NCBI GenBank assembly: GCA_015680685.1
Contig: MNCI01012642.1
Location: 127,350 to 189,349 of the forward strand
Direction of reading: 5' to 3'
Length of the DNA: 62,000 nucleotides
From: Gnetum montanum
Taxonomy: Eukaryota > Streptophyta > Gnetopsida > Gnetales > Gnetaceae
A model generated the notes under the pieces. The model was not told where the DNA came from. It did no database searches and saw nothing but the letters and a program-made list of their open reading frames with translations. A program made the translations under genes and the position numbers. Positions 11,470 through 21,647 of the stretch are shown here, in pieces (the first letter of the stretch is position 1; each line of letters opens with the position of its first letter).

Positions 11470-11880
11470 CTACATACAGTTGCACCCTATATCACTATAT
11501 GTGATACATGAAACTTTCTTCTTCTTGATCTTTCCAAATGCATTTTCTTTGGAAATATTTAAGGAAAGATCTTTGATTTCTAACTGTGCATCAATGGTAC
11601 TTAGCCAAGCCATTCCCATGATGATTGGAAAGTTTCCCTTGCAATTGTCAACATGGATCACTAGAAGTTATCAAGATAGGATCACTCACAAATAGTAGTC
11701 ACGATGTCCTCCACTAGTTCCAAAGGAATAGTGATAAAATGGTCTATTAACTTAAGGCAAATGTACTCTTCTTGAGTGGAGGAAAATTCTAGGCTTTCCA
11801 CATCTCATGAGAAATTAGATTAGAACTAGAACATAAATCCAAAAGAGCTTTTCTAGGCTCATTCCCAATGATTTAGAGAT
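11470..11880 (-). pseudogene. Protease domain of element B
   Basis: Aspartic protease that matures gag and pol. The active-site region at about 11850 reads KALLDLCSSSNLISHEM, where DLGAS is expected, so the catalytic Asp is still encoded but the Gly/Ala positions changed. The second half (11661-11470) keeps NFPIIMGMAWLSTIDA, matching the ILGR.WL motif of retropepsins. Stops and a frameshift separate the halves. Confidence 0.82.
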
Positions 11881-12239
11881 AGATTAAGGAACTCCTAGGA
11901 TTAGATCATTTCCTAGGAAGGTGGCCAACCTTTATCCAATTAATTACTGCATGGGTTAGCATGATGGTATGAACTTTGGGAGGTGTTTGGTTTGAAGGGG
12001 AATTGAATGGATTGGATGTAGAGGATGAGAAAGAAGTAGGATTATTAGCTACATGAGCCTATGAGGGCTTTGTAGGGTTGTTGGTTCGAAAGAATGGTCT
12101 TTTTTTGGGGTCTAAGTTTTGAACCACTTGGTTGAGGAGGCAACTATAATTTAACAACCCTGGTAGCATTGCGTTGCTATGGCTAGGCTAGAATCTCACC
12201 CTGGATTGATGGAGTAGGTGGTAATTGGGTTGAGGGTGG

Positions 12240-14529
12240 AGGGACATGCACAAAAGGATGAGGAGTATGATAAGGATATGGGGACTTTCCTCTTGGAGAT
12301 GAAAAATGAGCTTTGTAATACATCAGAGGGTAGTAGTGATCTTAAAAAGAAGTGTAAATAGAAGAGTCATGCAAAGACATGGGTTGCTAAACATAGTACC
12401 CATATGGATCAAGCTATTTGCAAGGGTACTACTGCCTTGGTGGTGGCATCCCCCATGACTATGGGTGCTACTACTAATGATACTACTCAAATGATTATGG
12501 TGGAGCTCCACTTGGATAATAGGCTTACTATTGGTGGAACTACCTTGGGTTGCCTTAAGGATAAGGAAACCTTCTAGGTGCTTGCCTTCTCACTAGTCTA
12601 GGATTTAGAGTGTACACCCTAGATTCCTGCAAGTGTGACACAACAAGGCAACATCCCTTAGGATGTTCATATTGGTAGATGCCACACCCACCATCATCAC
12701 CTGATTTAGACACCACAACCTCCTCTATGGTAGTAGCTTTGCCCTTATCCCTTTAGTGGGCATGTTTAGCTTCCTTCATTCTCTTGCAATCACGATCACT
12801 ACTTTACTGTTTGGATGCCTCTGCAATTTTCAAAGCCTTTTGGTACTTTTCATTCAAAGAGTCCCACATTTTATCTACCTTAGCCAAAATTTTAGAGATA
12901 AATTTCTAGATCAGCAAGATTTTTTTACTACACCACTTCAACAAGTGGTTCCTCCTTATAATTGACAAATTAGACCTTCCTTTTTCTAATGGAAGGATCC
13001 TAATTGTACTCCTTCATACTTTATCTCTTTTTGAGCTCTCCTTCTTCTTTAGCATCCTTCTCAATGAGCCTTTAGATTTGATGGGCTTTAAGTTTTGACA
13101 ATCTCCCTTGGGCATAGACCCTAAGAGTTCTCCTTATTTTTGATCAGAGCCCATCTATGATATGGTGAACCTGCTTCCTTTGAAAGTAACCATGGCTAGG
13201 ACATCGATGCAAAAGGGAATAGTACCTACCCATGGCTACATCCAAGGGTTCATGTGTTCTTTATCTCCAATATTAGATCTGCTTTCTCAAGTTTGAAACT
13301 CAAGAGTACATTTAATATTTGTCATTGGATAGCTCAATCATCATACTCCATCTATGGATTGATTCTAGCTCTAAGGATTGGCACCAACTTTCAGTTTATT
13401 TTATGAGTGTCCTAGGGAAAAACTTAATTTTTTATCATTCATTTTCTATGTTCTATAAGGCACAAGCATTATGAAAGGCTTGTAGATGGTTTTGTGGATC
13501 TGAATTGTATCCCCCTTTAAATTTGGGAATGTTGTTCATATCCAACCACTCTATTCAGCTATCTTTCACATGCCTTAATGGAATTCTTACTACCTTTGTA
13601 ATGTTTAGCATTTTTTGAGTAGCAAGCAAAGGCTCATCATAGTCATGGCCTCTATGATGGCCATGATGACTATTATGCCCTCTGTTGTCCCTTCTCTCAT
13701 GATGGTAGGCCTCTCTTGAATGTCCATGCCCCTGATCTTGATCATTCCAATAGGCCCTATGGTCAAGATCATCTCTATCTTGTTGATCACCTCCATCATG
13801 GTCATGTCCTTTGTGGCTTCAGTTGGAGCTAGAGAAGGAAGAAGAGAAGGACAAAGGTGAAAAGAAAGGAGGACTAGCACCATGATGCTTGCCACCCCCT
13901 CTTCGATGATCATGGCCACTATCATCATTGTGATGTCTATCCCTATCCTTGCCATGACTTCCATCTTTAGATCTCCCATGATCACATGACTCATTCTTGA
14001 TTGAACCAAGATTATTTATAATGGAATATAAATTCTAGTTCAAGTCCCCTTTATTGAAACCAAGGGGAGGTGATTCAATGAAATGAGAATCCCCAAAGAA
14101 GGAATCCTCATTATCTTTTTGACATAACAGGAATAAGGGGTGATTGAACCATTTTCCCTTCACAAATTCATGGTGTTTCTCCTATTGCTGATCAATTTTA
14201 TGTTGTGCTTTAGTGGGATGGTAATCCCTGGTATCATGATCTTGCATAATGTATTCAACATGGAGCCTTTGGATGCCCAACCTTGTAAGAGTTTATTGTA
14301 GCATCGTAGGAACTAATCAATCAGGCAATAACACAATGTTACCCTTCATGTCTCTCCACTGCATCTGATCATCCTGATGTAGGATGAAGGTGAAATTAGA
14401 AACATAATCATTGGGATGAGTATATACTACTCAGCATTATTGGAGCACTGGTTGATTTGATTGTTCATTCCTTTAATTGGATGCATGCTCAAATTTAGGT
14501 AGAGAATCATCCTTGTGAGAAGAAGACAT
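12240..14529 (-). pseudogene. gag: gag of element B
   Basis: Start at ATG 14529, 138 nt from the PBS edge, beginning MSSSHKD as in its relatives. The N-terminal domain is recognisable (YVSNFTFILHQDD) but has several stops. It is followed by a His/Gly/Arg/Asp-rich linker near 14000-13850, the capsid domain at about 13600-13080, and a zinc-knuckle-like motif near 12680 (GIYQYEHPKGCC) that has lost one Cys. A Pro/Gln/Tyr-rich tail ends at about 12240. Many stops and at least one frameshift. The long open frame 14009-13605 on the same strand is an off-frame shadow. Confidence 0.85.
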
Positions 14530-14666
14530 TTTGAATTAGAAGAAAATTAGTAGTATGCTTTTTACAATTGTTATTAGTGTTAGAATGATTACAAATTTAA
14601 GGTTCAATCCAACAATGTTGAATGATTTTTTACTAAGTCTTAGATAGTGCATGAAACTAGCTAAAG

Positions 14667-14684
14667 TCCCTAGCAACAACACCA
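14667..14684 (-). promoter_or_regulatory. Primer binding site of element B
   Basis: On the minus strand it reads TGGTGTTGTTGCTAGGGA, a decayed form of the tRNA-Asp-type PBS. It lies one base from the LTR end. Most differences from the A copy are C to T or G to A changes. Confidence 0.82.
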
Positions 14685-14685
14685 A

Positions 14686-15530
14686 TGATGAGCAATGAGT
14701 ATACCCTATGCCCAACCATATGAATCACTAATGTTCACTCAGTGATCTAGTCAAATTCCATAGACTTTAGTTCTTTAAGTGCACTAGTTTATAGGAGGTG
14801 AAACTAACCATTATAATCGTTGTCTTCCCAATTCCACTTGTGAAGTTCAAAGTTATGATTAAGTGTAACTGAGGTATGTAATTTTTATCATTTTGTATTT
14901 TATGTCCTACATCACCTAAGAATAAAGAATAAAATATTTAGTTGCTAAATTAATCTAACAACTAGCTAATGTTTAACTAATCCTAACATAAACATCCATT
15001 CCCACTTGCTATACATATCTTGAACACATATAGCGCTACTGGGTTACCAAAAATTAAGCGTTATTAGGACTACCAAGCGTTAGACATATGCTTGAAGTGG
15101 TTGTATTTATGTATGCTATTTAATCATTATTAATTACTTATTACTTAAAATATTAAAGGAAATTTCTCGAATATCAAATGCTTAAAGAAAAAAATTAATC
15201 TAGCCCAAGTGTTTCAAGGTTTGATAAGAAAACTCATCTTTATTACTACATAGACTATAGTGCTTAGGTACAACTGTGCTAGAATAAAGATCCATACACT
15301 CTTTGACTTCTACTACTCACACTTAGAAAATATTCTAACTTTTAAGAGGAAAAATTGTAAGAACTTTGTTACAACTATGGAAGAGATGCCATAAATGCGA
15401 TGGGTAGGTGCCCATTTATAGGTAGAATAGGAAGCCCCATCGATAGGTATACATCAACAAATCAGACCTTGGGTTGATGGGATCCTATCGAAGGGGTCAT
15501 GTTGATGTGGCCAAACCATGTGACTCATCA
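14686..15530 (-). repeat. 5' LTR of element B
   Basis: 845 bp, TGATGAGCA...GACTCATCA on the plus strand. A TATA-like CTATAAATG (minus strand) lies at 15413-15421. It is followed directly by the CACTT duplication at 15531. It is the complete copy against which the 3' LTR truncation is judged. Confidence 0.93.
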
Positions 15531-15535
15531 CACTT
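15531..15535. repeat. Target site duplication of element B, right copy
   Basis: CACTT, identical to 3341-3345. Confidence 0.92.
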
Positions 15536-15649
15536 AAGGCCAATTATGAAGGAATCTGAGTTGTGAATCAATCTAAGCTACTAGTTCTTCAAGGTGAATA
15601 TGATAAGCTAAAAATGAAGATGGGGGATATATTGTAATATCTTGTTGTT
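15536..15649 (+). pseudogene. Ty1/copia-type gag (UBN2-like) fragment, part 2
   Basis: It continues in frame the domain cut at 3345. It shows the NYEG motif, then QSKL and LQGEYDKLKMKMGD, the usual helix after the THEGT-type motif in copia gag proteins. One stop is present at a position usually encoding Lys or Gln. The fragment ends at the copia-like LTR that begins at 15650, so only about 90 codons of the domain survive in total. Confidence 0.75.
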
Positions 15650-16139
15650 TGTTAAGGGTATAGTTTTATTATATTAATAATGTAATTAACCTTCAAATTA
15701 AGGAGTAACTCATTATAAGAAGTTATAACTATTCATGATACCCGTTGTGAAGGGGGTTTATCCTATGACATTTAAGACTAGGAACTTAGAGGTCATGCTA
15801 AACATCAAGTTGTAAAGCCAACAGTGGCAAGTAACAAGTATTGGGTGAAGCAAGATAAGAAGAGAATAATCACCCCTTTAGTCTTATAGCTAAACTATGG
15901 TGGTAGTACATGATTACCTCTAAGGATCTTAAGTATCATAGGAAGATAATCCCAAGGTTGGTTGATAGTGTATTCAAATAATTTCAATAAAAAATTCTAA
16001 TTCTCTTTATTTCATCTTAATTTGAAAGTTCCATTTCTTTCATGTTTGAAGCACATTTATCAAGTTTTTCATGATATTAAAAGATGATTCTACATGATGA
16101 ACAATCATATTTATTTATTTTCAAGAGTATGATATTACG
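15650..16139 (+). repeat. Copia-like LTR (5' LTR position)
   Basis: It starts TGTTAAGGG and ends ATTACG (expected CA), about 490 bp, immediately followed by a tRNA-Met-type PBS. The AATTCTAATTCTCTTTATTTC stretch before the end resembles a copia R/U5 region. The left edge is placed by the TGTT start only, since no second LTR is visible, so boundaries may be a few bases off. Confidence 0.6.
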
Positions 16140-16151
16140 TGGTATCAGTGA
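16140..16151 (+). promoter_or_regulatory. Primer binding site, initiator tRNA-Met type
   Basis: TGGTATCAGTGA matches the plant consensus TGGTATCAGAGC at 10 of 12 positions and is followed by AAGCCATAGTC, as often seen after copia LTRs. About 150 nt of internal sequence follows before homology to another repeat (J1) begins. Confidence 0.75.
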
Positions 16152-16299
16152 AAGCCATAGTCTAAGAGCTAATTTTGGATTTGAGATAAAAAGAGTAATA
16201 ATTATGTCTTTTATTTTTGTATAAAAAGAAATGGAGTGTATCAATAAAGAGAATGGAACATGGAATAAGAAGTAAGAAAAACATTGAATAACATAGACA

Positions 16300-18480
16300 T
16301 GGACTAAAACTATAGACCAAATGATTGAATGAGATCTCTAGCCACTTTTTCTTGAGTCATCCATTCCTTCTTGGTGATATCATCTTTCTCAAGCATGTTG
16401 TGATACCTAGCCAAGCCATTGCAAAGTTTGTGAATGTACTTTGTAGTGCTCTTGGCAAAAACCTTCTCTTCACAAACTTTTGCAGGTTCTACTTGCAATA
16501 AGTTAACCTGCATAATACATTCGACAATATCTTTCTTCCACTTCTTCTCCTTCATCTACATGTATAAGATAAGGAAAGAAGAGGAAAAAGAGAATTAAAT
16601 AAAAAAAATAAGAATTTATTACTTACATGGAGTTGATCATTTTCTATCTAAAGAAAGCATTCATGGTTCACTAAATGATGAGCAAAGCAAGTAGCACTCT
16701 CAAGCCCTCCAAAAATCTATTTCATATTTTTGGTGACTTTTAGAGAATCCTCTAGAATTTCATAGAACATAGATGTGCTAGTAGAATGCACTAACTCATA
16801 ATCACTATGGAAATTGCAAGACCTTGATTTCTACAAAAAGATACAATTTTTCTTGAATTGAATAAGTATTCTTAGTGATTTGCTTACTAAGACTATGAAG
16901 TACAAGAACTTTCTCTTTGATAGTAGTCATCATCTCTTTAAAAGAGTAAGAAGAACCCTTGATTGAAATAGAGGAACTTGCTATGATAGGAATGGATCTA
17001 GATGTAGGAATTAATATTATAGCTTGATGTCCACCAGCAATGGCCAAACTTTGTATTAGAATCATTTGTGGAGATGTCACCTTGGAAGATCTTGGTGGAG
17101 GAGTACTAATCTAGTTATATCCAAATTTACGAGAGGAACTGTACCTTTGATTTTTCAATTTTTGAATAAAAATAGTCCAACCCAACCTACCAAGGGAGAA
17201 TATCAAAGGGAAGTATACAAAAACTTAATAAATAATTAGAATTTACTTCTTGTTTTCCCCTTCTTTATTCACTTTGAACCTTGGCTATTAGTGCACAAGT
17301 TCGGGTTAATCAAAAGCATCAGTAAAAAATAATGAGATAAAATAATAATAATAAAGCTTTGATAAAAGTAAATCTTGAAACTCTCTTTCATTGCTTCGTC
17401 TCTTTTTGGAATTCTCTCTCCATCATCACCTCCCAAAATGGTTTGCACCCTAGAGTTCACTAAAACATGTAAATACAATAAGAACAAATAAATAATAAAT
17501 GTTGTAACCAAATTAAAAATATTCTATACCTCATCTACTACTTCAAGATTAAAGTGTTGTGTAATTGCTTCTTGACCTTTCTTTAAACCTTCAATTTGGG
17601 CTCTTATAACACTCTCATCCTCACAAAATTTGGGATAAAAACTAGGGTCATAAGAAGTGAGACCATTATTTAAAACATTATAACTAGGAAACATGGTCAT
17701 AAGCAAAGGAACATCCCGAAAGGAATATGATTTTCCAAGAGTTATCTTGGTTTTTGATACAATTTTTATGAAAAGAGACAATTATATAAAACAAGAGTTG
17801 GAACCATTTGAACATCCTATCTTTCTTGACATCATGAAGCAAGAAAAACAAAAAAGTAAAAATGTTCGAATAATTAGAATGCCATAAAACCTTACTATAT
17901 ATAAATAGGCATAACTAGAAATCTATTTTATCATTAAAGTCAAATTCATAAAACTTTATTCCATGGAACCAAAAAATATATGAACTGAGAAGATTGTAAA
18001 CTAGACATGAAAGGATCTTCCTTAGGATGGAAATGTCAAATATTTGGTATGACTACAAGTATAACATTAGTAGTTCTTAAAATATTTTTTGAACTAGTAC
18101 TAGCCTTGGAATTGTATAAATTATATTATTTGTTTACATGATTCTTACATGAAATATTTTCAAAAAAAAAAACAAAAAACAAAAAAAAAAGGAATAGTAA
18201 GCAAATGAGATAACCTAGGAGTTTTCAAATACTCAAACCATTAATCCTTAAGTAAACTACATACAAGATTGATGGCTTGTACAACATTGTTTTGATGTAA
18301 ACGAATTGAAATGGAATCCCTATTACTTATGGTGATTGGAGAAGCCTAGATGGATGATTTGGAAAGAGCTATGTTGTCAACCTTTTCTAATTCAATCTTT
18401 GCAACTCTCCTGCTACAATTTTTCTTTGAGAAATATGTGTGAAAAGATCTATACTTCATTTGAATTTATAGAAATAAAAT
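16300..18480 (-). pseudogene. Repeat J1: unclassified coding remnant
   Basis: I do not recognise this gene. Minus-strand open pieces lie at 17781-17524 (contains YSFRDVPLLMTMFPSYNV), 17511-17269, 17080-16805 and 16555-16310, the last rich in Lys and Glu. The segment 17860-18480 is clearly homologous to 46660-47240 (J2), where a possible N-terminus is better kept. A poly-A-rich interruption lies at 18162-18192. The pattern ITL.D...L.F.L.K in J2 weakly recalls the plant mobile domain found in some transposons, which I treat as a hint only. Confidence 0.4.
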
Positions 18481-19139
18481 GACAATTCTAAGTAGTAGTG
18501 TAGAGGATGCATTAGTAGGAGAAAAACACAATTCATTTTAGAGAAAGTTCAATTCAAAAATCATTAAGTAATTAATTTTATCTTAACTCATGATAAATTT
18601 TCCTACTTTTGTGATTTCCAAATTCAATAAAGTGGAGATATCTCGAGTCCAATAAATGATGCTCTCTAAGATGATTTTAATGGTACCAATTTCACCTAGA
18701 TCGAGCACATAGTTTGCAATATATTGTCATTAATTAGTTAAAATTTAAGAAATAAAAGTTATTTCTTTTATTTTCAAGTTTAAAATTTTGGAAATTGGTA
18801 TTAAACCCTTGAGCTTCCACTTCAAGGTTAAACATCTTAGCCTCCTTCAAGCTAGCCATGTGAGATAACCATCTAGTTGTTAAATAGATTTCTCTTATTC
18901 AATATATTAATTGAATAAGATTGACCAATTGGCTAGATGAATGCAGTCTAAGAGTTATGTTTAGTAACTTAAAGATCATGGGTTTAATTTATAATCCCAT
19001 GATTAATCCCAATAGTCAAAGAAAGATATGTGAATCTAGCACATAATAAATGAGCTCTGAAAGATTACATAAGGAGCTTATAAAAATTTTGCTTACAATA
19101 ACTAAAAAGTTGTGCATTCATAATAACAAAGTGTTCAAA
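18481..19139. other. AT-rich sequence without recognised features
   Basis: I see no coding frame, LTR edge or tandem repeat here. The ATCATGGGTTTAATTTATAATCC word near 18955 has a weak match near 47635, which suggests that the J repeat family may extend into this stretch. Confidence 0.4.
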
Positions 19140-20490
19140 AGAGTTGGTTTGATGAGGATTACTTGGAGGCTAGGTAGAATATTAAGAATGCAAATAAGAG
19201 TTACAAACAATGTTTAGTTAAGGCATATAAATGCTTAATTAGAATCAAAGAAGAAAATTTATTAGGAAATAGCAAGAATATTTTGTTTACACCATTAAAA
19301 AAGAATGTAGATAGTTTTAAAAATGTTTTAATCATAAAATGTCTAAATCATTTAATTTTTCTTTTTAAGATATTTGTTCATTTTACAATAAATTATTTAC
19401 AAGACAAGATGATAATTCTACTACTATTATAAAACCAACATTTGTCCAATTTACTCATGAGGAAGTCATAGAGGGTATTAAAAAGCTAGCATCTAGAAAA
19501 GATGTAGATTCAGATGGTTTATATGTAGAATTATTAAAGTGGGCATGATACGTTATTCATAGAAAAATTTGGCACAAATTAAATTCAACAATGCAGCAAG
19601 GATTAAATCAACATTGGAACACTAGTAAAGCTATCTTGTTAGAAAAAAATGGGGATAAAAATAATTTTAACAATTATCAAATGATAGTTGTGAGTAATAT
19701 TATTGCTAAGTTGATAGGAAATTTACTAGAAAAAAGAATCAATTCTTGGATTGAACAAAACTAGATCAGGGCAAGATATTAAATAGATTTTAGACAAAAT
19801 TTCTCCACTATTGATCACATAATTATTGTTAAACACTACATAGAATCTGTAAGAATACCTAATAAAAAAGCTTTTATTTTTTATTCATTTTACACAAGCA
19901 TGTGATTTAGTAATCTATATAAAACTATGATTGTGCTTGCATAAAATTGGCCTCCCTTTAGATTAGGTTACAACAACTTAAAGATTATATGAGGAAGTGA
20001 TTATTAAAATTATAGATAGTAGTTTAGAAAAAGAAAAAAACTCTATTCTAAAGAAAAATTGAAGTTAAGAAAATTTTTCCATTTTCTCCAAATCTCCTTA
20101 GTATCGTTATTGATCAGAGGTAGAAATGGTTGTCCACCAATCAAGTTATCAGAATCCTATCAATAAGCTTTGCTTAAGTTCTCATCTTCTTACAATTAAA
20201 AGTGGAAGATGAATTAAAATCCTATGAGAAGAGTATATTTGTAGGTTGTATAGATCAAGAGTCCTTAAAGATAAGTTACATATATTTCTTTCTTGTGTTA
20301 TAACTACCCTTTTGAGAAAACCTTATAATATTATAGTAAAAAGTCTGTATAATTTATTTTTGATGTTCCATTAGTGCTTTGTCAATTTGTAGAGTTTATA
20401 ATTATTTTTCATAAAAATGTAATATCTATCCAATAGATCGTATGGATCTTCAGACATAACAAAGTTTCATTTTTTATTTCATTAATTTGT
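19140..20490 (+). pseudogene. LINE (non-LTR retrotransposon) ORF2 remnant
   Basis: Plus-strand pieces of a non-LTR polyprotein. A region starting WFDEDYLEAR (19146) precedes RT. RT begins near 19450 with FTHEEVIEGIKKLASRKDVDSDGL, then a GDKNNFNNYQMI block (usual GD....NYR.I), KRINSWIEQN and DFRQNFSTIDHII (usual FR...ST.DHI). A frameshifted IGLPLD...LYEEVI block follows near 19945-19990. The YADD box is absent. A C-terminal stretch at about 20185-20300 keeps HLLTIKSGR then EEYICRLY and DKLHIFLSC, the remains of the zinc-finger-like tail of LINE ORF2. RT palm and thumb are missing, so there is an internal deletion. Confidence 0.75.
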
Positions 20491-20585
20491 TAAAAATAAA
20501 ATAACATTTGGGCCCTAGCCATAACCCTATTGGGTTAGCGCATGTCTACAATGTAGACCTACTACATTGTGTCATAATCAGCTAG
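20491..20585. other. Short flank between LINE remnant and element C
   Basis: No gene. It contains an imperfect inverted repeat, ACAATGTAG...CTACATTGT, at about 20550-20575. After element C the sequence continues at 29306. Confidence 0.4.
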
Positions 20586-20590
20586 GTAGT
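20586..20590. repeat. Target site duplication of element C, left copy
   Basis: GTAGT directly before the LTR start at 20591, repeated at 29301-29305. Confidence 0.93.
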
Positions 20591-21451
20591 TGATGAGTGG
20601 TGAGGTACCCCTACACTCAACCATACGAATATGAGCGTTTCACACATGATCTGGTTGAACTCCGCAGATGGGCTAGTTGTGGTATCTAGATAGTTACTCA
20701 TTAATTTCAGTTCACTATCTTCCCACCTAGGCTAGTATATGCTTTGTTACATATGGTTTAGTCCAAAGTGAGGTGTATGATGTGGTTTCTAACCTAGTGC
20801 TACTCCTAGAGGCGATGGAAAATAACTTTAATTAAGCTAGGAGGAAAAAGGGAGAGGGAGTTAAGCTAATAGGACATAGGGAGAGAGAGTGTGTCTAAGC
20901 TAGCCTAAGTGCGATAAGCATCCATTCCTTAATCATCTGTACACATCTTGGACCTTGTGCATGAGTACTACTGGGATTACCAAGTGCAGGGCCTAAGTAC
21001 ACTACTAGGATACCAAGTAGTCACACTTGAATGCTTGTGATCAAGTTGTACTCATTCTATGTTTAAGGAGTTTAGGGTGAAGAGATATTAACTATGAAAA
21101 TAATAATTAAATAATTAAACTAAGTAGATGCTACAATGATGAAGTAATCTCAATCTTTATTTTTGGTCATGTGTGTGTCCAAGTACATCACACTCAAATA
21201 AAGGTTCCATACAATTACAATCATCACACTATAGGCATGCACTAGGAGAAAGGGTTAAGAGGAAAAAAATGACAAAAAGACTCTACTCTAACACTAAACT
21301 AGCCTCCTTTAACTCCTTGCACCTACATATGTATTTATAGACCCACATAGGAGTCATGATATTGTGTATTCGATATTGTGAGCTAGGCTACAATATCACA
21401 TACCCAATATCTCGTATGCAATATTGAGGCCTAATGAATCATGATTCATCA
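20591..21451 (-). repeat. 3' LTR of element C
   Basis: 861 bp, TGATGAGTGG...GATTCATCA on the plus strand. A TATA box (CTATAAATA on the minus strand) lies at 21332-21340. U3 carries a run of GATATT/AATATC motifs at 21358-21426. Confidence 0.93.
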
Positions 21452-21463
21452 TACCCCCACGAC
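21452..21463 (-). promoter_or_regulatory. Polypurine tract of element C
   Basis: GTCGTGGGGGTA on the minus strand directly abuts the 3' LTR. The same G-run is found at the matching place in D (34425-34436). This is where plus-strand DNA synthesis starts in LTR elements. Confidence 0.8.
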
Positions 21464-21647
21464 TAAATGAAAAATTGTCCTCGAGTCAAACAAAATGAGA
21501 ACAAGCTCCATTGATTACATAGTGGAGAGGTATGGGATTATTAACTGACTAGGAATTTATTCATGTTGTAGTGGAGAACTCAATAGAACAAAATTAGGAG
21601 ACAAATACAAAAATAAAAAGAAATAAAATTACAAAATTTTGTGGAAC

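Larger units (their letters stand above)
3346..15530 (-). mobile_element. Element B: near full-length Ty3/gypsy retrotransposon with ORF3
   Basis: This 12.2-kb minus-strand element is bounded by homologous LTRs and a perfect 5-bp duplication CACTT. In transcription order: 5' LTR (14686-15530), PBS, gag (from 14529), protease, RT, RNase H, integrase (to about 8600), a non-coding spacer, ORF3 (6568-4083), truncated 3' LTR (3346-4082). The PBS type, RT/integrase resemblance and an extra ORF between integrase and the 3' LTR suggest the Athila side of the Athila/Tat branch. All frames are interrupted, so it is not autonomous today. Confidence 0.92.

Noticed and set aside
13605-14009. Long minus-strand open frame rich in Met and Ile, with similar ones at 41976-42296 and 54781-55044
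   Set aside because: These are off-frame readings of the low-complexity Ser/His/Arg/Asp linker of gag in B, D and E. The correct frame is fixed by the conserved N-terminus and by element A.
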